DNA from: Phoronis australis
Taxonomy: Eukaryota; Phoronida; Phoronidae
Length of the DNA stretch: 64,000 bases
Assembly: GCA_002633005.1 (NCBI GenBank)
Contig: NMRA01001000.1
Coordinates: 1 to 64,000, forward strand
Reading direction: 5' to 3'
Shown one piece after another: positions 13,200 to 24,019 of this stretch. A program made the translations under genes and the position numbers. Each line of letters opens with the position of its first letter. Positions within the stretch are counted from its first letter, which is position 1. The notes under the pieces are model-generated. The model was given only the letters and a program-made list of their open reading frames with translations. It was not told the DNA's origin and ran no database searches.

Positions 13200-13480
13200 G
13201 TCGAGCAATTTCAAAAAATTTGACCTTATGAACTTTGACCTTGATTTGACCTTGACCTTAGCCTCAAATTTCGGACAACCGACCCCCATGAGATTCCGCG
13301 TGTATCAAAGTACCTGTGTGCCAAATTTGCTGCTTTAATCCGGGGTGTAAATGTTTTGGGGTTTTTGGCTGCTAAAGGATAGGACTATTAGGAGATACAT
13401 CTGCCAAGACAAAAACAACGACGTTGCCACTAGGAGGTGCCGCAGCATTCGGACCCGTCCCGCAATTAACAACAGTTGTA
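13200..13480 (+). repeat. Dispersed repeat copy 3 with CTCF-like core
   Basis: The copy carries TGACCTT-type tandem units at 13221-13262, then TGTGTGCCAAATTTGCTG at 13315-13332. The core CCACTAGGAGGTGC lies at 13427-13440, followed by GGACCCGTCCCGCAA. The core matches CCASYAGRKGGCRS at all but two positions. It is the fullest upstream flank of the family seen here. Confidence 0.5.
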
Positions 13481-14084
13481 CTGTTGTAGGTAAGAAAATA
13501 TCTGTCAATTTTTCCAAAGAGTCATGGAACGCGAGAGCTTGTCAAAATTGCCTTTCAAACAACTTCTGACGGAAGTACCATCTCGCAACCTCTACAACAG
13601 AGTTATTCCCTTTCCCCAATGAGGGAATTTCCAGGAAAATCACAGAATTCTCAATTTTTTAACTACGTGCGAAGAAAAAAATTCTGTAGTCACCGGAGTT
13701 TCTAGTCTCTCTCCAACTTATGATAAATCGCGCACGCGCTCAGTCATTTAACAAGCAGCTAACTGGCAATTGCAAGATGAATATCAACGTCAGAATATCA
13801 TGTGTAATCGCACTCCGAATCTTAGTAAGTCGACAGTACACAGTATGAGGCTAGTCAAAAAAGCAAGAAATTTTCCAAAAATAATTCCAAGTGGAGTTTA
13901 GAATACATTTGAATACTACGATACCTCTGTAACTAATTTTAACCAGCAAGGACTCACATCAATTGGCTCTTCATTAGTAATCGGACTGGCTGCTGCTTGA
14001 AGTTGCCATTGTTTTTCATCAATGGTCAAAGATCGCATTTTCTAAATAAGGGAAATGTGCTACGTCAATGGTTTGCCATACCAA

Positions 14085-14300
14085 ATTAGGAGACAAGCTT
14101 TGCCTTGTGGTAGAAAAATTGACGAAGTGACGAGCAGTTGAGATATCGTTTATTGAAATTTGAAACTAGAAAGGGAAATTCGTTGGTTAACAAGAGAAGT
14201 TCAAAATCTTTACAAACAAACCGTAAAAATACCTAGTGTGCAGGTTCAATTCTGTTTCAGTGGCAGAGAACGACATAGAATAATTCTATTTATTCTCTTT
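14085..14300 (+). repeat. Dispersed repeat shared with 57690-57880
   Basis: Both loci contain, in the same order, GAAGTGACG-GCAGTTGA, TTGAAATTTGAAACTA, a CAAA-CTGTAAAAA-AC stretch and ATTCTGTTTCAGTGG. The two copies are diverged but collinear over about 200 bp. No coding potential is evident. Confidence 0.6.
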
Positions 14301-14444
14301 TTTGCGTTCCAGGCCTCTTTTATCTGTTCAGCAGTTTTTTTTTGGATAGAGAGGTTTCCAAAATAATAAAAAGTTATCTAGATGGTGCGGACTGTTTATA
14401 GTCCGCCTGAAAATAATAGCGTTGCACTCTCTTTAATAGAACTT

Positions 14445-14560
14445 ATTTGCCAAATTCCATGCAATTATGTCAAGGGACTGCGGAGATACAGAAGTAAGCG
14501 TAACAAATGCCACTAGGGGGCGCAGCTATGTTCAGAAAATCATCGTCATCGGTGTCACAT
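14445..14560 (+). repeat. Dispersed repeat copy 4 with perfect CTCF-like core
   Basis: The upstream flank (GCCAAATTCCATG, TGTCAAGGGACTG, GATACAGAAGTA) matches the flank of the copy at 15.0 kb. The core at 14510-14523 is CCACTAGGGGGCGC, followed by CAG and GTTCAGAAAA. Confidence 0.6.
14510..14523 (+). promoter_or_regulatory. Candidate CTCF-type site
   Basis: CCACTAGGGGGCGC fits the published bilaterian CTCF core CCASYAGRKGGCRS at all 14 positions. It lies inside a dispersed repeat, so it may simply be repeat sequence. Binding is an inference. Confidence 0.45.
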
Positions 14561-14727
14561 TCGTATTGCAAGGGATTAAAGTGTTTAAAATCACCATGCA
14601 CGTTGTTTTGACAAGTGACTACATTGTCAGCATCATTAAACCTTCCTTTAGAGCTGTGCATGTCACAAAAATGAGTCCAATATCTCCAAAAACGAGAAAA
14701 TAGACTAAAAGAGACACAATTTCAGAC

Positions 14728-14790
14728 TCAAAATGTCTCTAGAGGTGGCCACAGATGTCATACCCGCCCGAAAAGCAATGTCAGCCGTGG
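14728..14790 (+). repeat. Dispersed repeat copy 5
   Basis: AAAATGTCTCTAGAGGTGGC is followed by CATACCCGCCCGAAAAG and ATGTCAGCCGTGG. The last block recurs in the copy at 15.2 kb as GATGTCAGCCGTGAG, which ties the copies together. Confidence 0.55.
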
Positions 14791-14979
14791 CATTCATTGC
14801 AAGAACATGTCTGCCAGTTTTCATAATGTTGCTTGGGGCGGTTTCCCGTATCGCTAGCAGCTAGAAAGACAAACGCCAAAGAGCCTGACTGGAAATAATG
14901 AAAATGACATATGTGTGGCACATAACACCCATTAATCCACCCTGAAATGCGAACTCGTCGTCGTCGTCTCCTTGAAAGA

Positions 14980-15115
14980 ACATTTGGCAAATTTTATGGA
15001 AATTTGTCAAGGAACTGGAACTACAGAGGTACACTTAAAAAAACAAAAGCAAAAATGACTCTATGTGTCACAGCGATAGTTGGATCTGTCTGAAAGTCGA
15101 ACATTCACAGGAAAC
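14980..15115 (+). repeat. Dispersed repeat copy 6
   Basis: Upstream blocks GGCAAATTTTATGG, TGTCAAGGAACTGG and CTACAGAGGTACAC match copy 4. The core reads AAAAATGACTCTATGTGTC-ACAG and is degraded. GGATCTGTCTGAAAG follows. Confidence 0.55.
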
Positions 15116-15169
15116 ACTTGCATTTTTTCACGAAATGAAAGACTACAGCCTTGGAAGCAAAAAATAAAC

Positions 15170-15240
15170 GCGAAATCGCCATCTAAGGGAGCGTCAGAGT
15201 AGCCGGGCTCGTCCGAAACTTGATGTCAGCCGTGAGTAGA
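15170..15240 (+). repeat. Dispersed repeat copy 7
   Basis: AAATCGCCATCTAAGGGAGC precedes CTCGTCCGAAACTTGATG and TCAGCCGTGAG. Its downstream flank matches copies 5 and 8. Confidence 0.55.
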
Positions 15241-15249
15241 AACTCATCT

Positions 15250-15580
15250 GCTAAAAATCACAATTACTCTTTGAGATATGCTAATAATTTATGTGATGAG
15301 CAATTCAGGAATTGACATCGAACGTAGAGCTAAGATAAATACTATGATAAAAAATTTGTTTGGCAAAATAAACCACCTAGAATGAAAAAATGTGGCTGTA
15401 AATCAAGTCATTGTTAGTTAAATGGGTTACGCGTTGATTAGATGGAAACAATGAAATTTTCAAAGTGTTTCCAGGGTATGTTCTTAAAACACATGGAGGT
15501 ATTTTGATCTTTTAATCAAATTATGATTGTTAATTGCTGTCTCTTGCAAATATTGATACGTTCTATCTTGACATCTTGAT
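15250..15580. other. No gene seen; AT-rich
   Basis: No recognisable coding sequence or repeat structure beyond AT-richness precedes the retroelement fragment. Confidence 0.4.
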
Positions 15581-15582
15581 TG

Positions 15583-16183
15583 CTTGGGAAGAAATTAGTG
15601 CTCATTTACATAAGGACATAACAATTTTAAACCAAGTAGTGTGGAATAACAAATACATATTGATTAATAGGAGGACTGTATTCTTTAATAGTTTCTTTGA
15701 GGCTGGTATTACTTTTGTGAAGGATCTTTTGAATTTTGAAAAACCTTTAAGTACTTCTATCTTCATAGAAAATTGTTTACAAAACGTATTTTGAAAAAGA
15801 TGAACTTAGTCAGTGATGACAAGTGTGCATCGTGTGGAACTGTTGAGACTTTTAACCATGTTTGTGGAATGTGGTTCTGTGAAAACTTTGTGGTGTGAAA
15901 TTCAGAGACTTAATTTTCGTAACTGCACAACACGATTTAATCTTAGATAGAAATGTTATTTTGACAGCATATTTTGGATGTAATTTTGAAGATATCAATA
16001 CCATATTAACTATTTGCCAGTATTTCATCCATAAATGTTCTAGAAACCAGATTATTCCTAGATATTCACAATTTCAATGTTTCTTGTATAATTATTGTAA
16101 AGTAAGGAATATACAACCCCGCAAAACTGCCTTTTGGGAAACCATCAATGCCTATTTATTTTAGACCAACCGTGAATTTCTAT
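15583..16183 (+). mobile_element. L1/Tx1-like non-LTR retrotransposon 3' end, copy 1 (broken)
   Basis: The plus-strand frame 15583-15794 reads W-E-E-I-S-A-H-L, then VVWNNKYILINRRTVFF and EAGITFVKDLLN. This resembles the region after the reverse transcriptase of L1/Tx1-type elements. A zinc-binding C-x2-C tail (DDKCASCGTVETFNH, about 15816-15865) follows. A 2-bp loss relative to copy 2 (CATGTTTG versus CATATGTTTG) shifts the frame inside that zinc motif, and other stops break the rest. The copy ends at the single N at 16184 and repeats immediately. It is a non-functional 3' fragment. Confidence 0.7.
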
Positions 16184-16184
16184 N
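16184..16184. other. One-base assembly gap between two near-identical copies
   Basis: The single N joins the end of one retroelement fragment to a restart of the same sequence at CTTGGGAAGAAATTAG. Aside from a 64-bp expansion and 2 bp, the two sides have equal length (601 versus 667 bp). Confidence 0.9.
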
Positions 16185-16950
16185 CTTGGGAAGAAATTAG
16201 TGCTCATTTACATAAGGACATAACAATTTTAAACCAAGTAGTGTGGAATAACAAATACATATTGATTGATAGGAGGACTGCATTCTTTAATAGTTTCTTT
16301 GAGGCTGGTATTACTTTTGTGAAGGATCTTTTGAATTTTGAAAAACCTTTAAGTACTTCAATTTTCATAGAAAATTGTTTACAAAACGTATTTTGAAAAA
16401 GATGATCTTAGTCAGTGATGACAAGTGTGCATCGTGTGGAACTGTTGAGACTTTTAACCATATGTTTGTGGAACTGTTGAGACTTTTAACCATATGTTTG
16501 TGGAACTGTTGAGACTTTTAACCATATGTTTGTGGAATGTGGTTCTGTGAAAACTTTGTGGTGTGATATTCAGAGACTTAATTTTCGTAACTGCACAACA
16601 CGATTTAATCTTAGATAGAAATGTTATTTTGACAGCATATTTTGGATGTAATTTTGAAGATATCAATACCAAATTAACTATTTGCCAGTATTTCATCCAT
16701 AAATGTTCTAGAAACCAGATTATTCCTAAATATTCACAATTTCAATGTTTCTTGTATAATTATTGTAAAGTAAGGAATATACAACCCCGCAAAACTGCCT
16801 TTTGGGAAACCATCAATGCCTATTTATTTTAGACCAACCGTGAATTTCTATTATTTAAAATATGTGTGTGTGTATCTGTGTTTCATTTGCAAAGATCTTA
16901 TTGTTTGTAAATATTAGTGTATTTAGAAATAAAATGTAAAAAAATGTTTG
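16185..16950 (+). mobile_element. L1/Tx1-like retrotransposon 3' end, copy 2 (broken)
   Basis: This near-identical copy of 15583-16183 continues into a genuine 3' tail with GTGTGTGTATCTG and an A-rich end with AATAAAATGT near 16928. Its zinc motif keeps CASC and an H-M-F-V-E-C block. A 32-bp segment of that motif (GTGGAACTGTTGAGAC plus the following 16 bases) is present three times in tandem at about 16436-16531. In copy 1 it occurs once. The insertion of 64 bp breaks the frame. No upstream RT or endonuclease part is visible. Confidence 0.7.
16436..16531 (+). repeat. 32-bp unit repeated three times inside the retroelement
   Basis: Three perfect tandem copies start GTGGAACTGTTGAGACTT and end CCATATGTTT. 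The unit covers the histidine part of the zinc motif. Because 32 is not a multiple of three, the array disrupts the frame. Confidence 0.9.
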
Positions 16951-16989
16951 TAGAATAGAGGTAGACCGTCAAATGTGGATTTGAAAGAA

Positions 16990-17060
16990 TAAAAATGACC
17001 ACTAGGTGGCGCAGAATACACCAAGTTCGTCCCAAAGCAGGGAACACCCGCAGGATGTTA
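16990..17060 (+). repeat. Dispersed repeat copy 8 with perfect CTCF-like core
   Basis: AAAAATGACCACTAGGTGG-CGCAG precedes CCAAGTTCGTCCCAAAG. It is the most 3' member of the 12.5-17.1 kb cluster. Confidence 0.6.
16999..17012 (+). promoter_or_regulatory. Candidate CTCF-type site
   Basis: CCACTAGGTGGCGC matches CCASYAGRKGGCRS at all 14 positions. It is in the same orientation as the site at 14510-14523, about 2.5 kb away. Function is inferred from the motif only. Confidence 0.45.
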
Positions 17061-17064
17061 CTGC

Positions 17065-19975
17065 AGACGCAATCATTCGCGTTGGCTAAGGTACTGTTTG
17101 GATTGTTGTATGCGTTTGAAATTACCCCATAATTACTTGTGCCCCGATTTCTGCGATGCTGACGGAGTTTTCCCGCCATTGTCTTGGCTTTCTGCCCACC
17201 GGGTGTCTAGTTTTGCTCGTAAGCTGATTTTGTACTATGTAATTATACTTTCTTTATGTGAGTAAAGATTTTTTAACTTTTTTTGATATTTTGGTATATG
17301 CACTACATTTTCTCGTCTTCTGGGTTTGTTCTTTGCGCCGGGCCCTAAGCTTACTTGACACATATGTGTTTTTTTTCGCAGTGCGGGGTCATGAGTGTTT
17401 TCCCATGACCTTGAACTTGTATTTCTTAGCCTATTTCTTTTAGTTATCTCTTGCACCTGAATTCTCTTGTGTGTTGACCAGCGTGGTTTAATATAGTGTC
17501 GCTTAGTATATATTTTTCTTTGTGCCGAAAGGTCAAAGGTCATATGGCATTAACATAATTTCTCGTTTTGTGTATCTGACTGTTCTTGTAATTACTTTTG
17601 TTATATTTTGCTCGCGCGGTATTTTGTCTCTTCTGGGTTTAATTTGGTGTTGTTCTTGTTGCTGAAGTGCAATCCTGTACCTCTGAACCCTTTGTAAATT
17701 TATTCATCATTCGTGCGCCAGAACTGTGCCAGAGCATAACGGTCGACTTGAACAATTTGTTTCACAGGAAAATACAGGAAAAGATCTTTAAAATCTCATG
17801 ACTATCCTGCAAGAAGTTTAGGACATAGTTAACAAGCCTTACACTCTCACTTACTTACCCGAGAAACGCACGTGAATTTGTTTGTTTACTCTACGAAATA
17901 AAATATTCAAAATGGTCGACAAACATGGACTGGTGTATGTGAAACTTATCACATTCGATCAGAACACTTCAGCTTGCTGGGAGTACATTGCAGGTGTTTT
18001 AGACTTCAACGTTGTGAGAGAATGAGACACCTTTGCTAAAGTTTTAATCTAGCTGCCAATGGCACCGCTATACGAACGTACATACCTGTAGGCCAGTCAA
18101 CAGTGGCGTGCATTATCGATACATGGATGAGACGGCCTCACCACCAGGTGACTGAGAAGGTTATGGGCAGGTCAAACTGTCGCCTATGTTGGTTTGCTGT
18201 GGTCATTCATCAAAGTGTGTCATCGCGTTGAGTCGGAGGTAAGGTCATTCAGTGCGTTCACGAGAGTCATATATTTCAGGTCATCTGGTGGCGAGACCGG
18301 CTCGACCAACTGGCTTACCAAGTCGCCAAACTACATGTCTTCAGTGGAAATGAGTATTTCAACATAATAATTCCGCAAAGAGCCCGTTTAAGTCGAGAAT
18401 GAAAATCTTTGAAATTTCAGGTAGAAAATCAGTATACAATGTGCCATTAGCATTTGTGCAGTGAAATTTTCTTTGTGGACTGACGTATCAAAGATTAATA
18501 AAACTTACTACCAAATAAATAGCTTAATGGAAACTTGGCTTTGAAAAGACTTGTCACTCAAAAACATTTTAGCAACTTAAAGAAAAAATTCAGATGCCAG
18601 TACAAAACATGGTCCCCTGACCACGTCCGCCCGTGGCCATTTCCGAGGATTGGGATACATGTACCCATGGAGCACTGTGGTATCCAAGAAAATTGGTTGC
18701 GACTTTTCATGCCTGAAAAGCCTCTGGGATCCCAGTCTATACATGATCTTTGGCAGTTTTTGGTGGCTGACTCGTGGACGACTGAGACGGTCTCCCATCT
18801 GGTGACTGGGCCACCAGTGCTACCTGCATGGAATTGTTCAGTGAAAAACCAGTGAATTAATTTTATGTGGCACTTGCCATCATTGCGTCCGAATTGGTGA
18901 CGTCGCATCATAAGACAAAGGCGGAACCAGCTTTTTACGAAAGGTTATAATCTTTTACTTCGGAGTCCCCTTTTGTACTACAAAAGTCTTATCATGTCTG
19001 ACAGAATTCGGGCTGTGCCACCATGTAAACAGAGTCAGGTGAAAGGGTTTTTTCCTATTCTGGTCCCTGTCTTTGGAATCTACTACAGTGTGATTCCAGG
19101 AATCATTTGAATAACTTATCATACAGGAAGAAAATAAAAAAAACATTGTTCAAAGAAGCATATTGCACTTAGTACCAGTTACTACTAATTATATTTTAAT
19201 TTTGTTATTAACTACTCTGTCTGAATTTTTCATTAGGTATTCCTCAGGTTAAAAGTAATCTATGTCTGCATGATGATTTTCGGCTTTTTACATATTTATT
19301 TATTATTTACTATAATATTTCCATGTTTTTTCTTTTTGTATGTTGATATTATAATCATTTTCTATTATTTAATCATTAAGAAATGGGGAGCGTTTTCATT
19401 GCAAGTTACCCAAACGATATTGGTGATATTCCTCCTATGAATCTAGCAACGTGCATCGATCAACTGTCATCAGCTGGAAACGAAAATGGAAGAATTGAAA
19501 GAAAGTTCTTCACAAATATTAAGGAACTTGGAGAGACTTAAAAGGCTGGGCGCTACTGTCGAAGCCTTGCACCGGCAAGTTAATGCAATACTTTCTTTCG
19601 TTTACATAACTCCCGAGGCGGCTATTTAGAGCTCGCAGGCAAAGTTCTTATAGTGGAATGTGATGAGTTAGATGCGTGAACAATTCACACGTGGAACGTA
19701 TGCTAACGAAAACACCCACGTGGTTGGTTTATCTAGGCTTAGAGAGTTCCTATCATGACCATGTGTCTCAAAAAGAATTTTATTAACACTTCTCCAGAGA
19801 CTTAATAGCCTTTAGTATACCTGTTGGTAAGAAACAAGCCAAAAATTGAAAAAAAAACATTGTTCTGTTACCGTGGTTGTACAATAACGTAGAAAATAAA
19901 TCTGAAACTAAATAAGGCGATCTAGGTCCTCCCAAGGATACTATTGTTTCACGAAATGTAAAATATAAATAGGTA
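17065..19975. other. Gene-poor stretch, no supported gene
   Basis: Open frames on both strands (for example minus 17235-17543 and minus 18558-18911) show no recognisable domain. A 52-codon frame beginning at 19384 (ATGGGGAGCG) on plus is also unrecognised. Nothing indicates real exons. Confidence 0.5.
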
Positions 19976-19984
19976 AATAAAACA

Positions 19985-21290
19985 ACAAGAATGGATCAAC
20001 TGAAATTTTCGAAGGTAATAACGTCCTTTGTCAACAGAAACAGAAATAAAGTAAAATCAAACACTATATGACAATTGACATTTAAGATATGGTGTAATGA
20101 ATATGATACATTTTTGCGTAAAAACTTCAGTGATATATTTTAAGAAGTTTTTATGTTCAATCCATGAGGTTCTATTGTATTGAGCTTGTCTATCCAATAT
20201 TTTTCTCTTTTGAGTCTGTGAGAGGTACTGGGGTGTTGGAGTTTTTCTATTATTTGTACAGAAAGATCTTGAATATTATGGTTTTTGGAACTGAAATGAT
20301 TACCTCTAGTATAAGAAAAGTTTTTATGTATTATGTTAAATCTATGATTACGAAACCGAGTTTGTAGATTATGTTGAGTTTGTCCTACGTATTGGATAGA
20401 ACATTTTTTACAAGTTATAAGGTAAATAATACTGTTAGTGGTGCAATCAGAATAATGTTTTATTTCAAAGTTTTCATTGGTCTGGGAAGACTTGAAAAAG
20501 TGCTATCGTTGATAAAGTTACACATTTTACACCTAGTTTTGTTACATTGTGTGTTGCCAATTGTTTTCTAAGTTTGGTGTATATTGTCGATGTTAGCTTT
20601 AACTAAATAATTTTTTTAGATTTTTACATTTTCTCCAAGAAATTATAGGTGGTTGAGGAAATAGGTTTTTCATTTGAGGGGAAATATGCAGCGTGGAAAC
20701 ATGTTTTCTGAAGAGTGGCTAATTCCGTTTAAACATGGATTGAACATAGTTATGAATGGTATTCTATTAGTACTATATTGTAGTATTGCCTTTAATTTTA
20801 GTTCTTAAAGATTCATTTCGTGTGATTGAACGGACTTTGTCAAACTGTTTGTGTATAAGATGTAAGGGAAAATGACGTTGAACTAGAAAGTGCTTGAGTT
20901 CTTTCAAACGGTTATTAAAGGAAGCTTCTTCTGAACAAATGCGTTGAATTCTTAGGGCAAGGCTATATGGAAGGCTTTTCTTGCAATGAAAGGGATGACA
21001 CGAGTGATATGACAGATACTGGTGTTTGTCAGTTTCTTTACAGAATAAGTCAGTTTCTAGTTTATCAAACATCTAAAAATGAGACTTTATTTTGAGAAAT
21101 GTCATGAGTGAACTTAATAGTATGGTGAAATTTGTTAATATTTTCTAAAAATACATCTAATTTTTGTGGGCCATGGGTCCAGATCATAAAAATGTCATCA
21201 ATGTACCTTATCCATACTACAGCGCCCTCTCTGTATTTTCCACAATGCTGCGCATCCATGGGGTAGCTTGTCATCTGTCATTCTGACGTG
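19985..21290 (-). mobile_element. Penelope-like retroelement relic (RT plus GIY-YIG), 5'-truncated
   Basis: On the minus strand, 21274-21065 encodes a palm motif WIRYIDDIFMIW followed by IKFTHD and VSFLDV. This is the YxDD region typical of Penelope-like reverse transcriptases. After a frameshift, 21072-20773 continues with TDLFCKETDKHQYL and SCHPFHCKKS, also characteristic of the family. After more frameshifts and stops (about 20750-20470), a GIY-YIG endonuclease part is readable from about 20456 to the stop at 20142-20140. It contains IIYLITCKKC, QYVGQTQ and EKYWIDKL. Downstream (about 20035-19985) lies an ACCTTCGAAA block like those near Penelope-element 3' ends. Several breaks make it inactive. 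Confidence 0.85.
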
Positions 21291-21299
21291 AATGAAGTT

Positions 21300-22790
21300 T
21301 TAATGTTGCATGGTGGGTCGTGCTGCAGACCTAGAAATTCAAAAGGTTGACAGAAACTCAAATGAAAACGATATCTAGTGTCACTCCGTCAGATCACTTT
21401 ATTTTTTTATTTTCAGAGCAAACTATTGTGGAGGATGCGGCTACGACTTCGGGCAAAACGGAAAAAAGTTGCCAAAACTCGAATGAACCCAATTAAAATT
21501 TTAAGTGCGACTCCAAATATGAAGCTATGCATTGATTACGGAAATTGTATGATTTTCCGGTAGCAACGTGCTTTATAAAAAACACTTGAATATGATACCA
21601 GTTACGATTTTCAAACCTAACGTTTCTATAACTATTCAGACTCTTCTGTGAAAATGCTATGTTTTGATTTTTCCAGTTGCGCCTGATTTCGTGTCAATCC
21701 GCTGCTGTACAACGAGCGACTTGCCAATCTATTCAAAAACCTGCCTGACATATCGATTCACCAAAATGACAAAAACAGGTTTCAATGCATGTGCACTGTA
21801 GAAAGCACACTATGTTCCCCCAACAACGAAAAGACAACGTTGCCGAACTGACCTGCTTTACTTGAATTATTGGTCAAGTGCTCGCCCCGACAGTTCAACT
21901 GGGCTTTTTAATTAAAAAATTCATTGCACTGAATTATTCGACTAAAGTTCATATGCTTTGAAGGTTTGAAAGAATTGCCCCTGGCGCGAGTTTTCACGTC
22001 ACGCTCTGTGTTTTACATGTGAGTGGACAAAGCACATAAGTGAATCAGAAAAAAATAGCCTAAAGTCTCTCTTGTCCTTAGGACGCAGGCACGCCATTTG
22101 ACAAGGAATGAGAACTAATTTATGATTTTATTAATGTTAAAAACGACCAATTAACTCCCAGATTGCATTGAGTCTGACTAATAGTTCAATTATGGCACCA
22201 CCCGCTGTTATCGTCTGCAATTAAGGCTGCATTTTGCTCGCTAAACTCTGAATTTTCGTTTCTTAAGCGAAACGCTTTCAAATTGGGATTTGAAAACATT
22301 ACAACGCCCATCGGATCTTGAATTGTTGTCGAATGAGTAGGCAACTCAAGGCAATACCAAAATTCGCCATTTTCGAATTTTCAATTTTAGGGTTGACCAA
22401 CGTACTCCAAGAAACACCGAAGCGGGATTTTTGAATTGCTGATGATTCCATTGTTCTTGTTTGTAACGGAAAATGTAAACACGATAAAAATATGATAATA
22501 CAGACTTAGCGAGAGTGAAGGTTTAATTCCAATGCAGCTTGAAACATTTAAAAGAACGACCGACTGACTACATGTATTGAACGTAATTTTTGTTGGAGAT
22601 ATTTTGTGTTTCGGTGAAAACACAAACAAGGATGACTAACTCAAAACCACCTTAAAGACATGAGCCACTTCCTCCATCCTCAGTCCGGCGTTAATAGCCA
22701 CATTGAAATGTCCCGGACTGTCTTCAAATGACATAAACTGATGGCAATCATGTAAAAAGTACAAACGTGCGCGAAATAACGGCCTTTCGG
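21300..22790. other. No supported gene
   Basis: Only short frames without domains are present. No arrays or transposon proteins are recognised between the Penelope relic and the minisatellite. Confidence 0.5.
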
Positions 22791-22799
22791 ACTAATGGT

Positions 22800-23600
22800 T
22801 GTACTGCTCAGGATTTCGGAGTATAGGCCTTCAGAGTATAGGCTCTTCGGAGTATAGACCTTCAAGGCATACGCCCTTCAGAGATTATGCCTTTCAGAGA
22901 ATAGGCTCTTCCGGAGTATAGGCCTTCAGAGCATGGCCTCGGAGTATAGGCCTTCAGAGTATGGCCTCGGAGTATAGGCCTTCAGAGTATGGCCTCGGAG
23001 TATAGGCCTTCAGAGTATGGCCTCGGAGTATAGGCCTTCAGAGTATGGCCTCGGAGTATAGGCCTTCAGAGTATGGCCTCGGAGTATAGGCCTTCAGAGT
23101 ATGGCCTCGGAGTATAGGCCTTCAGAGTATGGCCTCGGAGTATAGGCCTTCAGAGTATGGCCTCGGAGTATAGGCCTTCAGAGTATGGCCTCGGAGTATA
23201 GGCCTTCAGAGTATGGCCTCGGAGTATAGGCCTTCAGAGTATGGCCTCGGAGTATAGGCCTTCAGAGTATGGCCTCGGAGTATAGGCCTTCAGAGTATGG
23301 CCTCGGAGTATAGGCCTTCAGAGTATGGCCTCGGAGTATAGGCCTTCAGAGTATGGCCTCGGAGTATAGGCCTTCAGAGTATGGCCTCGGAGTATAGGCC
23401 TTCAGAGTATGGCCTCGGAGTATAGGCCTTCAGAGTATGGCCTCGGAGTATAGGCCTTCAGAGTATGGCCTCGGAGTATAGGCCTTCAGAGTATGGCCTC
23501 GGAGTATAGGCCTTCAGAGTATGGCCTCGGAGTATAGGCCTTCAGAGTATGGCCTCGGAGTATAGGCTTTTCAGAGAGTAAAGGCCTTTCGGAGAATAGG
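22800..23600. repeat. 28-bp minisatellite (about 23-24 near-identical units) with degenerate edges
   Basis: The core at about 22912-23570 repeats a 28-bp unit made of two related 14-mers, GGCCTCGGAGTATA and GGCCTTCAGAGTAT. The internal units are almost identical, while the units at 22800-22910 and 23570-23640 are variable (CTTCGGAGTATAG types). The pattern fits an older 14-16 bp repeat that formed a dimer which then amplified. There are no unique spacers, so it is not CRISPR-like. Frames reading S-E-G-L-Y through it are repeat translations. Confidence 0.95.
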
Positions 23601-23637
23601 CCCATCAGACTAGGCCTGTAGGTCCTTTGGAGTATAG

Positions 23638-23945
23638 GCAGGGGCGGATCCAGGATTTTGAGTAAGAGGGAGGGGGGGGGGCAGGGCACAGGAATAGCCA
23701 GAATTTCGCCACATGCGGGCGCCCAGCCTAAAATGTAGGGATGCAGGGATCTCGAATTGTTGGGTTCGTGGACCTTATTACTAAAAAAACGGGGGTTTGT
23801 TCAAGGCCTATGCATTGTGCATGCGCACCCCGGGCCCCCTAGGTGCGCGCTTATGCTCGTCATCAATTCGCACCCCGAACTGCCAAATAGATTTGGGAGA
23901 ACTTATAGGGGGGGGGGCATGCCCCCCAAATTCGCTACAGGTAGG
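23638..23945. mobile_element. CAGGGGCGGATC-type DNA element inserted in the minisatellite
   Basis: It starts CAGGGGCGGATCCAGGATTT, the same 5' end as the element at 61157. It also shares an ACCCCGAACTGCCAAAT-type segment, and it ends near GGGGGGCATGCCCCCCAAAT. Minisatellite units lie on both sides (to 23637, and again from about 23941), so it interrupts the array. The termini resemble non-autonomous hAT-like elements. Flanks GTATAGGC and AGGTAGGC may be a decayed target duplication. Confidence 0.6.
23710..23815 (+). repeat. Dispersed repeat segment shared with 44.8, 53.1 and 58.0 kb
   Basis: The order GCCCAGCCTAAAAT, CTCGAATT, GTGGACCTT, ACTAAAAAAACGGGG is found in reverse complement at 53088-53212 and 57945-58065, and in the same orientation at 44796-44915. 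It lies within the inserted element above. Confidence 0.6.
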
Positions 23946-24015
23946 CCCTTCACAATATAGTCCCTCGGAGTCTATGCCCTTCGGAGTATAGTAAAGACCT
24001 TCGAAGCAAAGGCAG
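23945..24015. repeat. Right-hand degenerate minisatellite units
   Basis: GTAGGCCCTTCACAATATAG, CCCTCGGAGTCTATG and CCCTTCGGAGTATAG are variable units of the same satellite, separated from the main array by the inserted element. Confidence 0.75.
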
Positions 24016-24019
24016 ACAG

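Noticed and set aside
18558-18911. 117-codon minus-strand frame with repeated TGGTGACTGG-like segments
   Set aside because: A possible similarity to 18.1-18.3 kb was seen, but no protein family or clear repeat consensus emerged.
22912-23570. Regular 28-bp repeats resembling a CRISPR array
   Set aside because: Units abut directly without unique spacers, and the context is eukaryotic. It is a minisatellite.
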